A stretch of 64,000 nucleotides of DNA from NCBI RefSeq assembly GCF_002794355.1, contig NZ_PGOI01000008.1:62001-126000 (forward strand), written 5' to 3'. This DNA is from Pseudorhodobacter sp. MZDSW-24AT. GTDB taxonomy: Bacteria > Pseudomonadota > Alphaproteobacteria > Rhodobacterales > Rhodobacteraceae. The notes under the pieces are model-generated. The model did not search any database and was not told where the DNA came from. It saw only the letters and a list, made by a program, of their open reading frames with translations. The translations under genes and the position numbers were made by a program. Position 1 is the first letter of the stretch, and each line of letters starts with the position of its first letter. Shown here piece after piece: positions 26,734 to 35,739 of the stretch.

Positions 26734-26974
26734 TCCGCAGGCGGCACCAAGCCGAACACACAGCGCAGCGCGTGGCCTTCACCAAGACGCGTCCGACCTG
26801 CGCCAAGGCCCTTCCCGTCCTGCGCCCCCCAACCTTTTGACAGCTGTGGCCCCATCAAAGGGCCACCCGCTGCCCCCGGATCAGAAGCGCAGCAAAGCTG
26901 TGAAAGATCGGGCCGGTGCGCACAGCCCCCACCCAGCCTCTCTGCGCGAACCCGCCTGTGTCAGGCGAAACGAA
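26734..26974. other. Chromosomal flank between the VIT gene and the transposon
   Basis: About 240 bases with no credible gene. It holds two small hairpins: GTGGCCC...GGGCCAC at 26846-26866 and GCCTGTGTCAGGC at 26954-26966. The second may be what remains of the native 3' terminator of the NDUFS4-like gene now lying 24 kb away across the insertion. Confidence 0.5.
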
Positions 26975-27086
26975 TGTAAGTCGGGGCATAGTTACTGCCA
27001 ACGTCGCAATATTATTCAATAAAATCAATGCGACATTTGTCTTGGGTGCAAAGGTTTTTGCTACTCGGGGCAAAGGTTTGACAGGC
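26975..27086. repeat. Left transposon end with three spaced TnsB-type sites
   Basis: Site L1 is 26975-26999 (TGTAAGTCGGGGCATAGTTA...), L2 about 27041-27061 (TTGGGTGCAAAGGTTTTTGC) and L3 about 27064-27086 (CTCGGGGCAAAGGTTTGACA). All are in the same orientation with a shared GGGGCAAAGGTTT core. The 40-base gap between L1 and L2 resembles the spaced left end of Tn7, and contains an additional inverted pair GTCGCA...TGCGAC. Confidence 0.8.
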
Positions 27087-27097
27087 GCCAAAGGAAT

Positions 27098-27125
27098 GCA
27101 AAAAGGGTCCGCAATTGCGGACCCT
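27098..27125 (-). terminator. Intrinsic terminator of the tns operon
   Basis: A perfect 22-bp palindrome at 27104-27125 (AGGGTCCGCA/TTGCGGACCCT arms) is followed on the minus strand by TTTTTGC. It lies 35 bases after the tniQ stop and just inside the left transposon end, so it would prevent tns transcripts leaving the element. Confidence 0.9.
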
Positions 27126-27160
27126 GTGCGATGGTCGAATCTTTGAGTGCGAGCAGTGGG

Positions 27161-28663
27161 CTACGGACTGTCCCTGTCGCCGGTTGCCTTTTGCCGATAT
27201 CCTAGGACGTCCGTCACCAGAACCCGAATTGCATCCAGCCGGGGATCCGGACGCGCACGCAATCCTGTAATCTTTCCTGACAGCACCGCTGCGATCAATT
27301 CGTCCGTTGTCCCACCATGGCGTTGGCACGCTTCACCGACCGAGAGAGACAGCTTGCGCTGTTCATCATTCACCATTGGCAGGGCGTCGATCTTGGCAAG
27401 AAGATCATCCAGAACGCGCCTTGCGAAAATCACTCCGCGGACCGCACCGGGAGCATCTGCCGGGATGATGGCAGGCAAGATGCCGGCGCCATAAAGGGCC
27501 TGGGTTTGGTTCTGGGTGCCGCCGATGTATTCTGGAACCTTGGCCAAGGGGATCGCATCCTCGTAATCCGTCACCAATTGCTCGACATCCTTGACCGGAA
27601 AAACAAGGCGTCCACTTTCGGCGTCTGTTGCTCCTTCTGGCACTAGGCCCAGCTTCTGCATCAGCCGCGACATGCGGCGTCGATCAACCTTCAGGGTAAG
27701 AGCCAAACTTTTCACGGAATGCAGGCGCCGTTCTGTCACCACCTCGCCAAGCAGCCTTTCACCTTGCATATATGCATCGTGGTCCAGGATGTGTTCACGA
27801 AGAATCGTGCGGATCTGCCCCGGAGCAATGAGCTGCGAACGGCGGTCGATCCAGTCATAGAGCATTCCATACATCGCGAAAGGACCTGCCTGAACTGCCG
27901 AAGCGAGAGCTTTTCGCCTGATGTCACTCAATGCCGCATAAACCGCATCATGGCCTTGTTCATAGATGCGAAAACCAGTTTCAAGGGCAGCACTTCGTTC
28001 AAGTCGTGTCAGTTTCCCCGGGCGGATATCCTGACCATGATCAAGAACCATGCCGAGATGCTCTGAGGCGTTCAGCACCTGTTCGATGCTTTGGCCCTCG
28101 AGCCAACCGGCGGCTTGCGCCATGCCCAGGCGAGCATGTAACCATGTGACATGTCGGCCAACATTGACACTGACCGCCGACATTTCGGCGAGTTCGCGGC
28201 CTCCGGCCTGATCTACGGCATCCTGGATATTCTCTGTCCCCTCTTGGGAAACTTCCACCAGGGTAGATGCATGCTTCAGGCAGATCACAATTGACCCAAA
28301 GCACCAGCCAAGTCGGTGACGCCATTCTTCGGGCGGGCCATCTTCTTGCAAGCAGTGCGGGCAGAACTGTCGAACACGCGATGCCAGACCAGTGCGGGAG
28401 TAGTCTTCCCCGCGAAATACATTGTGACGGGATAGCGCTCGCACCGTGCCTGCCAGAAGAGCTTTCGGATCCTCCCCCACCGCCGCCGCGAATGTCGCAA
28501 TATCCTCGGTGTGACCCGCCGCGAAGCGTGAAGGCTTCAACCCGCAATCTGCAAGCAGGCGACCGGCAGGCTGTCCGGTGTGCAGCATGGAGAGGCGAGT
28601 TGCATAAGACTGCACCGTTTCCGTCGGATCGTAAGGCACATGGGGAGTAAGCATCTTGACCAT
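27161..28663 (-). CDS. tniQ: TniQ/TnsD-family target-selection protein
   Basis: Target-site selector of a Tn7-like transposon, 500 residues. The N-terminal TniQ domain begins TPHVPYDPTETVQSYATRLS and carries a zinc-binding CPHCL pair near residue 105, with further Cys/His spacing (GWCFGSIVICLKH). The C-terminal half contains helix-turn-helix-like regions (LTLKVDRRRMSRLMQKLGLV near 320), consistent with sequence-specific binding of an attachment site as in TnsD. The ATG at 28663 forms a TGATG junction with tnsC; a GTG one codon upstream is possible. TnsD of Tn7 is about 508 residues, very close in length. The terminator follows 36 bases after its stop. Confidence 0.9.
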   Translation of the reverse strand: MVKMLTPHVPYDPTETVQSYATRLSMLHTGQPAGRLLADCGLKPSRFAAGHTEDIATFAAAVGEDPKALLAGTVRALSRHNVFRGEDYSRTGLASRVRQFCPHCLQEDGPPEEWRHRLGWCFGSIVICLKHASTLVEVSQEGTENIQDAVDQAGGRELAEMSAVSVNVGRHVTWLHARLGMAQAAGWLEGQSIEQVLNASEHLGMVLDHGQDIRPGKLTRLERSAALETGFRIYEQGHDAVYAALSDIRRKALASAVQAGPFAMYGMLYDWIDRRSQLIAPGQIRTILREHILDHDAYMQGERLLGEVVTERRLHSVKSLALTLKVDRRRMSRLMQKLGLVPEGATDAESGRLVFPVKDVEQLVTDYEDAIPLAKVPEYIGGTQNQTQALYGAGILPAIIPADAPGAVRGVIFARRVLDDLLAKIDALPMVNDEQRKLSLSVGEACQRHGGTTDELIAAVLSGKITGLRARPDPRLDAIRVLVTDVLGYRQKATGDRDSP

Positions 28664-29658
28664 CACCCGCGGTGTTCGAGAAGTTTGCGAAGATCCGGCC
28701 AGGCGCCAGAGTCAAACGGGGTTGGCTCGCCATCCATACCGCCCTGCAAAAGCCAGGTTCGCCGTGCGTCATCAAGCGTCACCGCAGATCTGCCATTGAC
28801 CAAGGCCCGGCGGATCGTTGCCTTCGCGAAGGCGATGGATCGGCCCAAACCTGCCTTCTGCGAAAAAACAATGCGTTCGGCAAAGAACGGATCGTCGGGA
28901 GGCAAAAGGTCAAGCTTGTTGCAACAAACCTCGATGAACCGCCTCAGGCGTTGCATGTCGGCCCCACCGACCAGAACACGCTGCAGGCGCTGACGCAAAC
29001 GGTAGCGCCTAAACGTCTCCGGATCAGACGCAATGCGGTCTTCCAGCTGCGGCACGCCGGACAGAATGACAGCGACTGCCCCCTCCCCCTGCAGCAAGTT
29101 CTTAAGCGCCTGTAGAGCACCCGCACTGTCGCGGCCGGTCCCGCCCCGCAAAAGGTGGTGGCCTTCATCGATCCAGAGGAGTGCCACACCGAGTAGCTTG
29201 AGGCGATGACGGACGATCCACCAAGCTTCATGCGCCTTGGTGCGCTCGGACAGCCGCGTGTAACCAGTTTTGACCAGGATGTCAGACGCAAGGCTCTTGA
29301 TAGTTGCCTCTGGTGCAACGGTGATATGGATGTAATTTCCCGAGGTCCCATCCGTCATCAATGCCAAGGACGGCACCGCCGATAGATTGCGCTCAATCAT
29401 TACCGACTTCCCATCTCCAGAGTCGCCGATCACCTGCATACCGAGCGTTTCGCCGTTCAGAGGATCTCTCACGGCAAGCGGCAAAAGGCTGCCATCGGCG
29501 CCGACTTGCAGGATTTCAGTAAGGAATTCCTGAAAATCGTCATCGCGGGCGTTCTTGAGATAGCGCGCGATCAACCAATCAGTGCGCCCCTTCAAGTCTT
29601 GGGCCGCGGGTGGATCGGCAACGGCGGTGAGTGTATTGAGTTCGGTCATTGGCATCAT
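28663..29658 (-). CDS. tnsC: TnsC/TniB AAA+ transposition regulator
   Basis: AAA+ ATPase of 331 residues that links target recognition to the transposase by forming filaments on DNA. Walker A reads VIGDSGDGKSVMIERN near residue 75 and Walker B LLWIDEGHHLLRGG near 155, followed by sensor sequence VILSGVPQLEDRI. Length and motifs are closer to TniB than to the 555-residue TnsC of Tn7. Its start overlaps the tnsB stop (ATGATG) and its end abuts tniQ, so all four genes appear translationally coupled. Confidence 0.92.
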   Translation of the reverse strand: MMPMTELNTLTAVADPPAAQDLKGRTDWLIARYLKNARDDDFQEFLTEILQVGADGSLLPLAVRDPLNGETLGMQVIGDSGDGKSVMIERNLSAVPSLALMTDGTSGNYIHITVAPEATIKSLASDILVKTGYTRLSERTKAHEAWWIVRHRLKLLGVALLWIDEGHHLLRGGTGRDSAGALQALKNLLQGEGAVAVILSGVPQLEDRIASDPETFRRYRLRQRLQRVLVGGADMQRLRRFIEVCCNKLDLLPPDDPFFAERIVFSQKAGLGRSIAFAKATIRRALVNGRSAVTLDDARRTWLLQGGMDGEPTPFDSGAWPDLRKLLEHRG

Positions 29659-31859
29659 TCCATGAGGTCCTCGTCATTTTCGGCGGACGCCGCACTGGCT
29701 GATCGCGCATTTGGCGCGGAGAGCATCAAAGGGGAAGAAGAAGAGGCGGCGATGTCGTCGGCACTAGGCAGCTCCACGATGTCTTCCAAAAGACCGAGAG
29801 GCTCGGATGCGTCAAAGGAACGCTCAGCAGTCGACATGAACCGCAGAAAATCTGCCTCATAGCGGTCGTAGGTCGCGTCATTGACGATGATGGGAAGTAG
29901 GCCACGAAGCGCCTTGTTCCGATAGGCTGCGACATCAAGCTCTGACACGGCGCGAGCCATGACCCTTTCAGAGCGGTCCCGTTCTCCCGCCAAATTGAAG
30001 CGAACCATCATAAGATCGTCGAAAGACTTCCCGACCCACTCTGGGTCTGATGCGGTGACATTCATCCACCGGTCCGGTGCGACCTTGACCGAAATTGTGC
30101 CAATATCGTGCGGCCACCAAGCCACCTCCAACACCTTTGGTTGCAATGGAGGAGCAAGGAAGATGCGTGCCAACTCGTCCGTCTGATACCGAATGTTCAT
30201 CATTGTGATACCGCCGGGTCCAAGAGTGCGATGACGACGAATACCAAACACCCGCCGCATTTCTTCACGCGACACGCCCTGCAATTGCGAGACCACCTGT
30301 GATTGCGCCCAAGCTTCGGCAGGCGTCCGGTTCAATAGTCCGGGATGCTTTTTGTTGTGGTAGAAGTCGACAATCCAACGGACGAGCCACTGCAGAAACT
30401 CATCGAGATCCAATGAAGCGCGAGCAGCTGGATCATTCTCACCCCTCTGAACCACGTTACTGAAAGTGCGACCCGAAAACCGCTGCGCAAAGCCAGAATG
30501 GATGGTCCTAAAAAGGCGTTCGATGAAAGGCCTGAGCCAAGGCATCTTCGCGGGAGCGCCAAGATTGGTGATGCCAAGGTCCGCGAGAAGTGCATAGGTT
30601 TCTTCGGTTAAATAGTTAGGCCCCCGATCCATCACGATCATTTCGGGCCGGCCATGCATGTTCCAACGTTCATGTGCGCCGACCGCATCTGAGATCGGCG
30701 CTTTATCTAAGAAAATCATTTCCACTGTATCGCGGAGTAAAGCCCTAGTATCGCCGGCAGAAATCTTCATTCCGACAATGCAGCGCGTGTGGACATCGAT
30801 AGCCGCAGACATCGTGACGCGCCTTGGCGTGCCATCGAGGCCAAGCATCGCGCGTTCCTCAGGACGGAGCCAGTCCCACACGCCGACGGCGTTCAGCAAG
30901 ACCATCAGATCGAATGTGTAGTCGTCGATCTCTACCCGGGCGAGCGCACGCTCTGCTTGGACTCCCACGCCGAGGGCGTGCATGTCACGATATGCCACCT
31001 TTAGCCCGCGCGTCCGAATGGCGTGATCGAGAGGTGCCATCGCCTTGATGGTTGCGTTTATGTAGTCATATCTGGGGGTGTTCAAAAAAGGTCCAGGTGG
31101 GTTTGATCGCGATGCATTTTCGTTGTGAACATTGAAAACTGCTCGCACGCTCGAGACGATCGACGCAATGGAGCAGCGTTCCTGGTCCAGACGCTGGTTG
31201 ATAACCGACTGAGCAAGTTCGCGCTCGGCATCGCTATAACGGCGGTCACGGTTGCCTGAGGTATGGTAGCGGTCAAAAAGTGCGTTTTGTCCACCATTCT
31301 GATACTGGGAATACCAAGTATAGATGTTGGCTGCCGATTTCGGCGGGCTGGACTGTGTGCCGATGTTTATCACCGCACCGCCACGCTTGCCGGCAGCCCC
31401 AGCCTTTTGCACAAGAAATCGGTTATAGTATATCGTTCCGAGAGCCAGGATGCGGTCAACGTTCGCACGGAAACCAGCGCGACTTTCTGCGACCACACCT
31501 TCTGAAATCAGCTGTTGGGCCGCTTCGACATAAGCGAGGCGGAACCTCATACGCCCTACCTCAGCTTCGGTGCGATGGCTTCGATCTCGCGAACCATCGC
31601 AGGCTGCTGCAGATGGACGCCGGACTATGGTCAAGCGCCCGTGCATATCGTAGCGACAGAAATCGTCATTCGAAATCGTGTCGGATATAGCGTGCAGGAT
31701 TTCGCCAGTTTCAGGGTCAACCTGCTCCTCCCACAACACCAGACAGGAAGTGCTGCGCAACTGCACCACCTTGCCACGGCGATTATTCAGCTCGAAAGTC
31801 GTGCCCTCCTCGACCGGGACCTGAGCCAATACTGAAAAGCTTCGGGTGTCCCGTTTCAT
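29655..31859 (-). CDS. tnsB: TnsB/TniA DDE transposase
   Basis: Transposase of 734 residues responsible for 3'-end cutting and strand transfer. The RNase H-fold catalytic core has Asp in ALARVEIDDYTFDLMVLL near residue 285, Asp in MIVMDRGPNYLTEETYALL near 395, and Glu in PWLRPFIERLFRTI near 430, i.e. an intact DDE triad. N-terminal DNA-binding domains (residues 100-260) should recognise the terminal repeats, and a beta-barrel plus short acidic C-terminal tail (ending SAASAENDEDLME) follows, the tail being the usual TnsC contact. The ATG at 31859 overlaps the tnsA stop. Confidence 0.93.
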   Translation of the reverse strand: MKRDTRSFSVLAQVPVEEGTTFELNNRRGKVVQLRSTSCLVLWEEQVDPETGEILHAISDTISNDDFCRYDMHGRLTIVRRPSAAACDGSRDRSHRTEAEVGRMRFRLAYVEAAQQLISEGVVAESRAGFRANVDRILALGTIYYNRFLVQKAGAAGKRGGAVINIGTQSSPPKSAANIYTWYSQYQNGGQNALFDRYHTSGNRDRRYSDAERELAQSVINQRLDQERCSIASIVSSVRAVFNVHNENASRSNPPGPFLNTPRYDYINATIKAMAPLDHAIRTRGLKVAYRDMHALGVGVQAERALARVEIDDYTFDLMVLLNAVGVWDWLRPEERAMLGLDGTPRRVTMSAAIDVHTRCIVGMKISAGDTRALLRDTVEMIFLDKAPISDAVGAHERWNMHGRPEMIVMDRGPNYLTEETYALLADLGITNLGAPAKMPWLRPFIERLFRTIHSGFAQRFSGRTFSNVVQRGENDPAARASLDLDEFLQWLVRWIVDFYHNKKHPGLLNRTPAEAWAQSQVVSQLQGVSREEMRRVFGIRRHRTLGPGGITMMNIRYQTDELARIFLAPPLQPKVLEVAWWPHDIGTISVKVAPDRWMNVTASDPEWVGKSFDDLMMVRFNLAGERDRSERVMARAVSELDVAAYRNKALRGLLPIIVNDATYDRYEADFLRFMSTAERSFDASEPLGLLEDIVELPSADDIAASSSSPLMLSAPNARSASAASAENDEDLME

Positions 31860-32545
31860 TGGCAAACGACCATATCGTTGGCCGCGACCAACGCGGACAG
31901 CGCGATCCGTTCCTTACGCAACAGCTTCAACCCTTGGCCATGAATGGCGCGTGCGACACCGAAAAGCGTCACACCGGCACTACGGCCTTCGGTCAGAAGA
32001 TGTTCTACCGTAACCGGTCCAGGAAGCTTCTTTCGAATCTCGCGAATGGCTTCGTCCTCGCAGAAGACAGGGCGCCGCGCTGCATGGAACAGCTTCGCAT
32101 TGAACAGATCCACCGGGTTGATATTTTGCTCCGTAACGATGGCCAACTTGTCGATCACGGCAGGGACAGCTGCTTGTGCAACTGCCTGCATTTCAGCGCG
32201 AAACTCTGGCTTCTTGGCGATGTGAGAAGGCTTGACGGCAATCCCGATGCGCAAGCCATTTCGAAACGTGGCGCGGTAGTCGAGATAATGGTGACCGATG
32301 TCACCATTCGCCTTACGAAACGCAACCGGTGCCAACTGCTCCTGTAGGTCTACGAAACCCGGGAGATAAACCGTGCAGATTGCCGTTGTGAACTCGAGGA
32401 AGCTCGCAAAACCAACCCGCTGTGGCTTTTCGATGCCAAATACGAATTCACCTACGAAGTGGCCCTGCGAAGACTTTGGAATTGGAAGCACGGCTCGGCT
32501 CTTGGCCGGCTCAGGCAGGTAATAGGTGGCAGCCACTGGCTTCAT
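31856..32545 (-). CDS. tnsA: TnsA-like transposon endonuclease
   Basis: Endonuclease expected to cut the 5' ends so that the element moves by cut-and-paste; 229 residues against 273 in Tn7 TnsA. The restriction-like fold is suggested by Glu in VGFASFLEFTTAICTVYL near residue 45, Asp in GHHYLDYRATF near 80, and Lys in GIAVKPSHI near 96. A helical C-terminal region (VTVEHLLTEG) follows, as in TnsA. The ATG at 32545 is preceded by GGAG at eight bases; the frame is open further upstream but without a ribosome-binding site. A divergent family member, so the call rests on motif spacing plus coupling to tnsB. Confidence 0.82.
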   Translation of the reverse strand: MKPVAATYYLPEPAKSRAVLPIPKSSQGHFVGEFVFGIEKPQRVGFASFLEFTTAICTVYLPGFVDLQEQLAPVAFRKANGDIGHHYLDYRATFRNGLRIGIAVKPSHIAKKPEFRAEMQAVAQAAVPAVIDKLAIVTEQNINPVDLFNAKLFHAARRPVFCEDEAIREIRKKLPGPVTVEHLLTEGRSAGVTLFGVARAIHGQGLKLLRKERIALSALVAANDMVVCQ

Positions 32546-32961
32546 CAGAAGTCTCCGTTCGACAATAGGGCGCCAGCCCTGCCCCGGACACCGGTGCAGG
32601 CTGAAGCTGTGGAAAGTCGAGAAAACCGCTTGCACTCTTCTGACGAGAGCTCACCTTAAAGGCAGATCATACGGGTTCGCCCGACACCTTTTGCCCGGCC
32701 TTGCGCCGGGCTTTTCTTTGGTGATCGTGGTTTGTGTGGAAGTTTCCTTCTGATGCTTTCCGATGCCCTAAGGATTCCGAGTCACCGCGAAAATCGAAAC
32801 CCCAAAAATTCCTCTATCCACAGGTAAGATGCCGACTGCCCGATCTCTCAAGTGCATGTTTACGAAAAACTATTTCGCATACTCAGGCGCGTCTGGGGGC
32901 CCTATCAAAGCAAATACCTTGCCAAAGGCAGCATTGCGGTAGCGAAGATGCACCATTGATT
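32546..32961. other. Intergenic region upstream of tnsA
   Basis: About 415 bases with no convincing gene, containing the tnsA promoter region and, on the plus strand, two consecutive hairpins with a T-rich tail (listed separately). A TTTCGCA sequence near 32872 recurs in the AT-rich region at 34.5-34.9 kb. Confidence 0.5.
32672..32719 (+). terminator. Orphan plus-strand terminator-like structure beside tnsA
   Basis: CGGGTTCGCCCG (32672-32683) is followed by GCCCGGC-CTTGC-GCCGGGC (32693-32711) and TTTTCTTT. This is an intrinsic terminator shape for rightward transcription, yet no plus-strand protein gene lies upstream. It may end a small RNA divergent to tnsA, or be a relic of an earlier gene. 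Confidence 0.55.
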
Positions 32962-34080
32962 TCAATGCCAGCGCGGAAGTGATTCCAGCACCAACGCATG
33001 ATCGAGACGCCGTGTCACTGTGCGTAAATTCGGGACCACCCCCCGCGAGATCGCGGATGCCAGCGCGTGGTTCACCGCATCGATCGACATCTCTTGAAGC
33101 CCGCGCCGCCGTCCCTCCCGGTCGGCGAACGCCTGCAACTGCGCCAACGTTAGATTTTGGAGACGCACCACTGTGCATCTATTGATCAGTGGGTCAGGGA
33201 GGACGTTCATGTCGTTTGACGTCAACACCCAGCCGATCCAGCTCATGTCGAACGGCAAGCGCAAAGTAGGGCAGTTCCAAGACGCTGCGCTAGATTTTTC
33301 CAGAAACGGCAAAAGCGCCTCGGCAAGCCCAAATGACGCATCCTTTGACGATCTGGCGGTGCCCGCTTTGTCAATCTCGTCGATGACGAAGATCGGATTT
33401 GCGCCCTTGGTTCTCAGGATCAGATCAAGCGGTCGGCCGATTATGCTGCCACTCCAGCCTATCTGTAGTCCCGTGATTCCGAAAGATGCCTGCTCGCCCG
33501 TCGCATCAAAGACTATACCTTCCACGCCTAGGAGCCGCGCAAGAGCGCGGGCCCAACTCGATTTCCCGATTCCTGGCGGTCCATCAAGCAGCAAGGGCTC
33601 AAGGCGGAAGCCGATCTCCCCCGAGACAACCGACCGACGCATTGCATTCCAAACGGCGGTCGTGGCTTCCGCCATCCAGGGGAAATCGGCATGCAGAGAC
33701 GCCGCAAGTTCGTCAGCCTTGTCTGGCGTGGCTATGCCAGCGACGGTTGCCCCGCGACTAAGCTGCTCAACCCGGGCCAAATCCTCCTTTGATAGATGCG
33801 CGAGACGGCTGTTTCGCGCATGATACGCCGCGATACGCTCGGCCCAAGTCCGGATGCGCCGTCGAACGCTCGCTGGCACGTCGCTGCTTACAGCGGGAGA
33901 GTCCCAGCCCGACAATGGATCTGTGCCCGTGCATGCCTGACGCGGCGCCAAAGTGTCGGTGACCGACCGAGATCGGAGCTTCTGCCAGTGCGCGATCAGC
34001 CGATCAAAGATGGCTGCTTCCTTCATGGCGGGATCAGGAAATGGGACAAGGACGAACGGGATACGTGATGCTTTGGTCAT
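32962..34080 (-). CDS. AAA+ ATPase of unknown role, transposon cargo
   Basis: A 372-residue protein. The C-terminal two thirds form an AAA+ module resembling the Lon/MoxR type: Walker A LLLDGPPGIGKSSWARAL near residue 165, Walker B NPIFVIDEIDKAGTA near 230, sensor-1 WVLTSNDMNVL near 280 and an arginine finger in PLINRCTVV. The N-terminal part is helical and unrecognised; no protease domain is present. Start choice is uncertain: ATG 34080 lacks a good ribosome-binding site, ATG 34113 has GAGG too close. It runs in the same direction as tnsA, 417 bases upstream, so a role in transposition or host takeover cannot be excluded; a defence role is equally possible. Confidence 0.75.
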   Translation of the reverse strand: MTKASRIPFVLVPFPDPAMKEAAIFDRLIAHWQKLRSRSVTDTLAPRQACTGTDPLSGWDSPAVSSDVPASVRRRIRTWAERIAAYHARNSRLAHLSKEDLARVEQLSRGATVAGIATPDKADELAASLHADFPWMAEATTAVWNAMRRSVVSGEIGFRLEPLLLDGPPGIGKSSWARALARLLGVEGIVFDATGEQASFGITGLQIGWSGSIIGRPLDLILRTKGANPIFVIDEIDKAGTARSSKDASFGLAEALLPFLEKSSAASWNCPTLRLPFDMSWIGWVLTSNDMNVLPDPLINRCTVVRLQNLTLAQLQAFADREGRRRGLQEMSIDAVNHALASAISRGVVPNLRTVTRRLDHALVLESLPRWH

Positions 34081-34113
34081 ACCGGATGCAAGAAGCTGAC
34101 GCCCGAAGCGCAT

Positions 34114-35739
34114 GCCTCGGACGGGGTTATGGATAACGTGGTCGCGTTAAGAATCGAGCGCGGGTTCGGCGCGGTAACAATCACGCGGAACCAATAAGAT
34201 CAAGAAAAATTACCTGTGAGACGACGGATTCCCTTATTTTACGAAAATCGATATAAATATACTGCCCTTCACCCTGTGCGAAAAACCATAGATCCAACAT
34301 TATTCGCAATGCTCATATTTTATGAGATATGTAAACTTCAGACATTGAATTGGGTCGAGATAGAGCGTTGCACCCGATTACTAAGGTGGTGTCGTTCCCA
34401 TATTGCTCTGATTCCACCGCTGAAAATACCAGTTGGCTATCCGTGCTTGTCAGGCCTCTGCGGGTCTTTGGCCTATTCTATGGCAAGGGTCTGAAGTCAG
34501 AAAATCGCACACAGCATCAGTATTCAATTCTCACAGGTCTACAGCGGATGAACATTTTTTCGCATCGCTCCCCTGATACCGCAAATTCTCTTTAAAGGCA
34601 GGCCTGCGAATCCCTGTTTTGAGGCGGAGAAGAGCGACGGAATGCCGCCGCCAGCCTCGGCTTCATCACCCGATGCAAGTCAGTAAGAAAAACCAGTGGA
34701 AGCATTGCAGATAAGATCGTAGCGGATGGCCTCATGGATCAAATTAACAAGTCCTAGACCGTTGGGCGGAGGCGATAGACAAGCTTTCGATGTGCGCCTC
34801 AAGCCTGGGAAGGCGCCTGCAAAACGGACAAGCAATTGCATCAACACCTAGGATCAACCATGCGAAAAAACTTTGCGAAATATTTTTTTCGCATTTTCAA
34901 GCAATAACAATATGTTAAATTACGATATGTTTGCATTCCGCGCAGACCTAGGCTATCATTCTTGCGCGCAAAAGCCAGACCCAAACCAGCTACGTGCCCG
35001 AGCTCTCGGTGTATGCCGTTTGCACATCTTGTATAGCCTACCAATAACCGAGTGATTGCTTCACGCGCAAATACCTGTATGCCGCATTATAGGATCGTCA
35101 TGTCTACGTTCTTTGCTACACATTGCCCTTGCGTATCGCATGACGCAACTGCTTATCCAGTTGACCACCGCGTCTTGTTTCGTCAGCCTTTGTCCTTTGC
35201 CTGTGCCCTTTGTCTGGATGTATGGAAAAGTCACTTTGATGCGCAAGCTTGTTGGAAGTCAAAATGACCGATCTAAAGATCCTGATATCGTCCGCTGAAG
35301 AAAATGAGTGGGTTTGACATGCTTTTACGGCAGCAATCCCTGGTCCTGATAGAGTCGAGCTTGCGTCAGCCCCATTTTTCAAGGCTTGGTAGATCTGCCA
35401 TTACAGTCAGACTTTATTCTTATTTGGCGTGGTGGAATCATATCCGAAGTTTGATAGTGCTGTTATTTCCTCCTCACCGCTTATTACACTTTCTGAGGAT
35501 TTGACTTGGGCACGCACGGTCTCTCGCTTTTATGAGCTCGGCTCATATTTGAAGGCTAATAGAGAGGTGGAGCGCCTGGAGAGCCCCATCTCGAAACACT
35601 ATGGTTGGCCCACACTTGAGATAGGGGATGCGCGCGATCTGCTATCTATTATGGCGTCGCGTTTTCGACGAACCATCAATTAATTTGAGTGAATGCAAAA
35701 TATGCTTTTAAATCCTTACCAAAACCAAAAGGTCTGATC
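34114..35739. other. AT-rich region without a convincing gene
   Basis: Around 1.6 kb markedly richer in A+T than the backbone. Short open frames exist (for example 34216-34494 and 35429-35683 on the plus strand) but none has both a plausible start site and recognisable content. The segment at 34861-34893 contains two TGCGAAA copies and an inverted TTTCGCA around a T7 run, and TTTCGCA recurs near 34557. It may be regulatory DNA for the flanking genes or decayed cargo. Confidence 0.5.

Noticed and set aside
34216-34494. 92-codon plus-strand open frame in the AT-rich region
   Set aside because: No start signal, no domain, and a composition expected by chance in AT-rich DNA.
35429-35683. 84-codon open frame starting at GTG before the phosphoesterases
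   Set aside because: The protein-like content is not implausible, but no ribosome-binding site or family supports it; left within the gap description.
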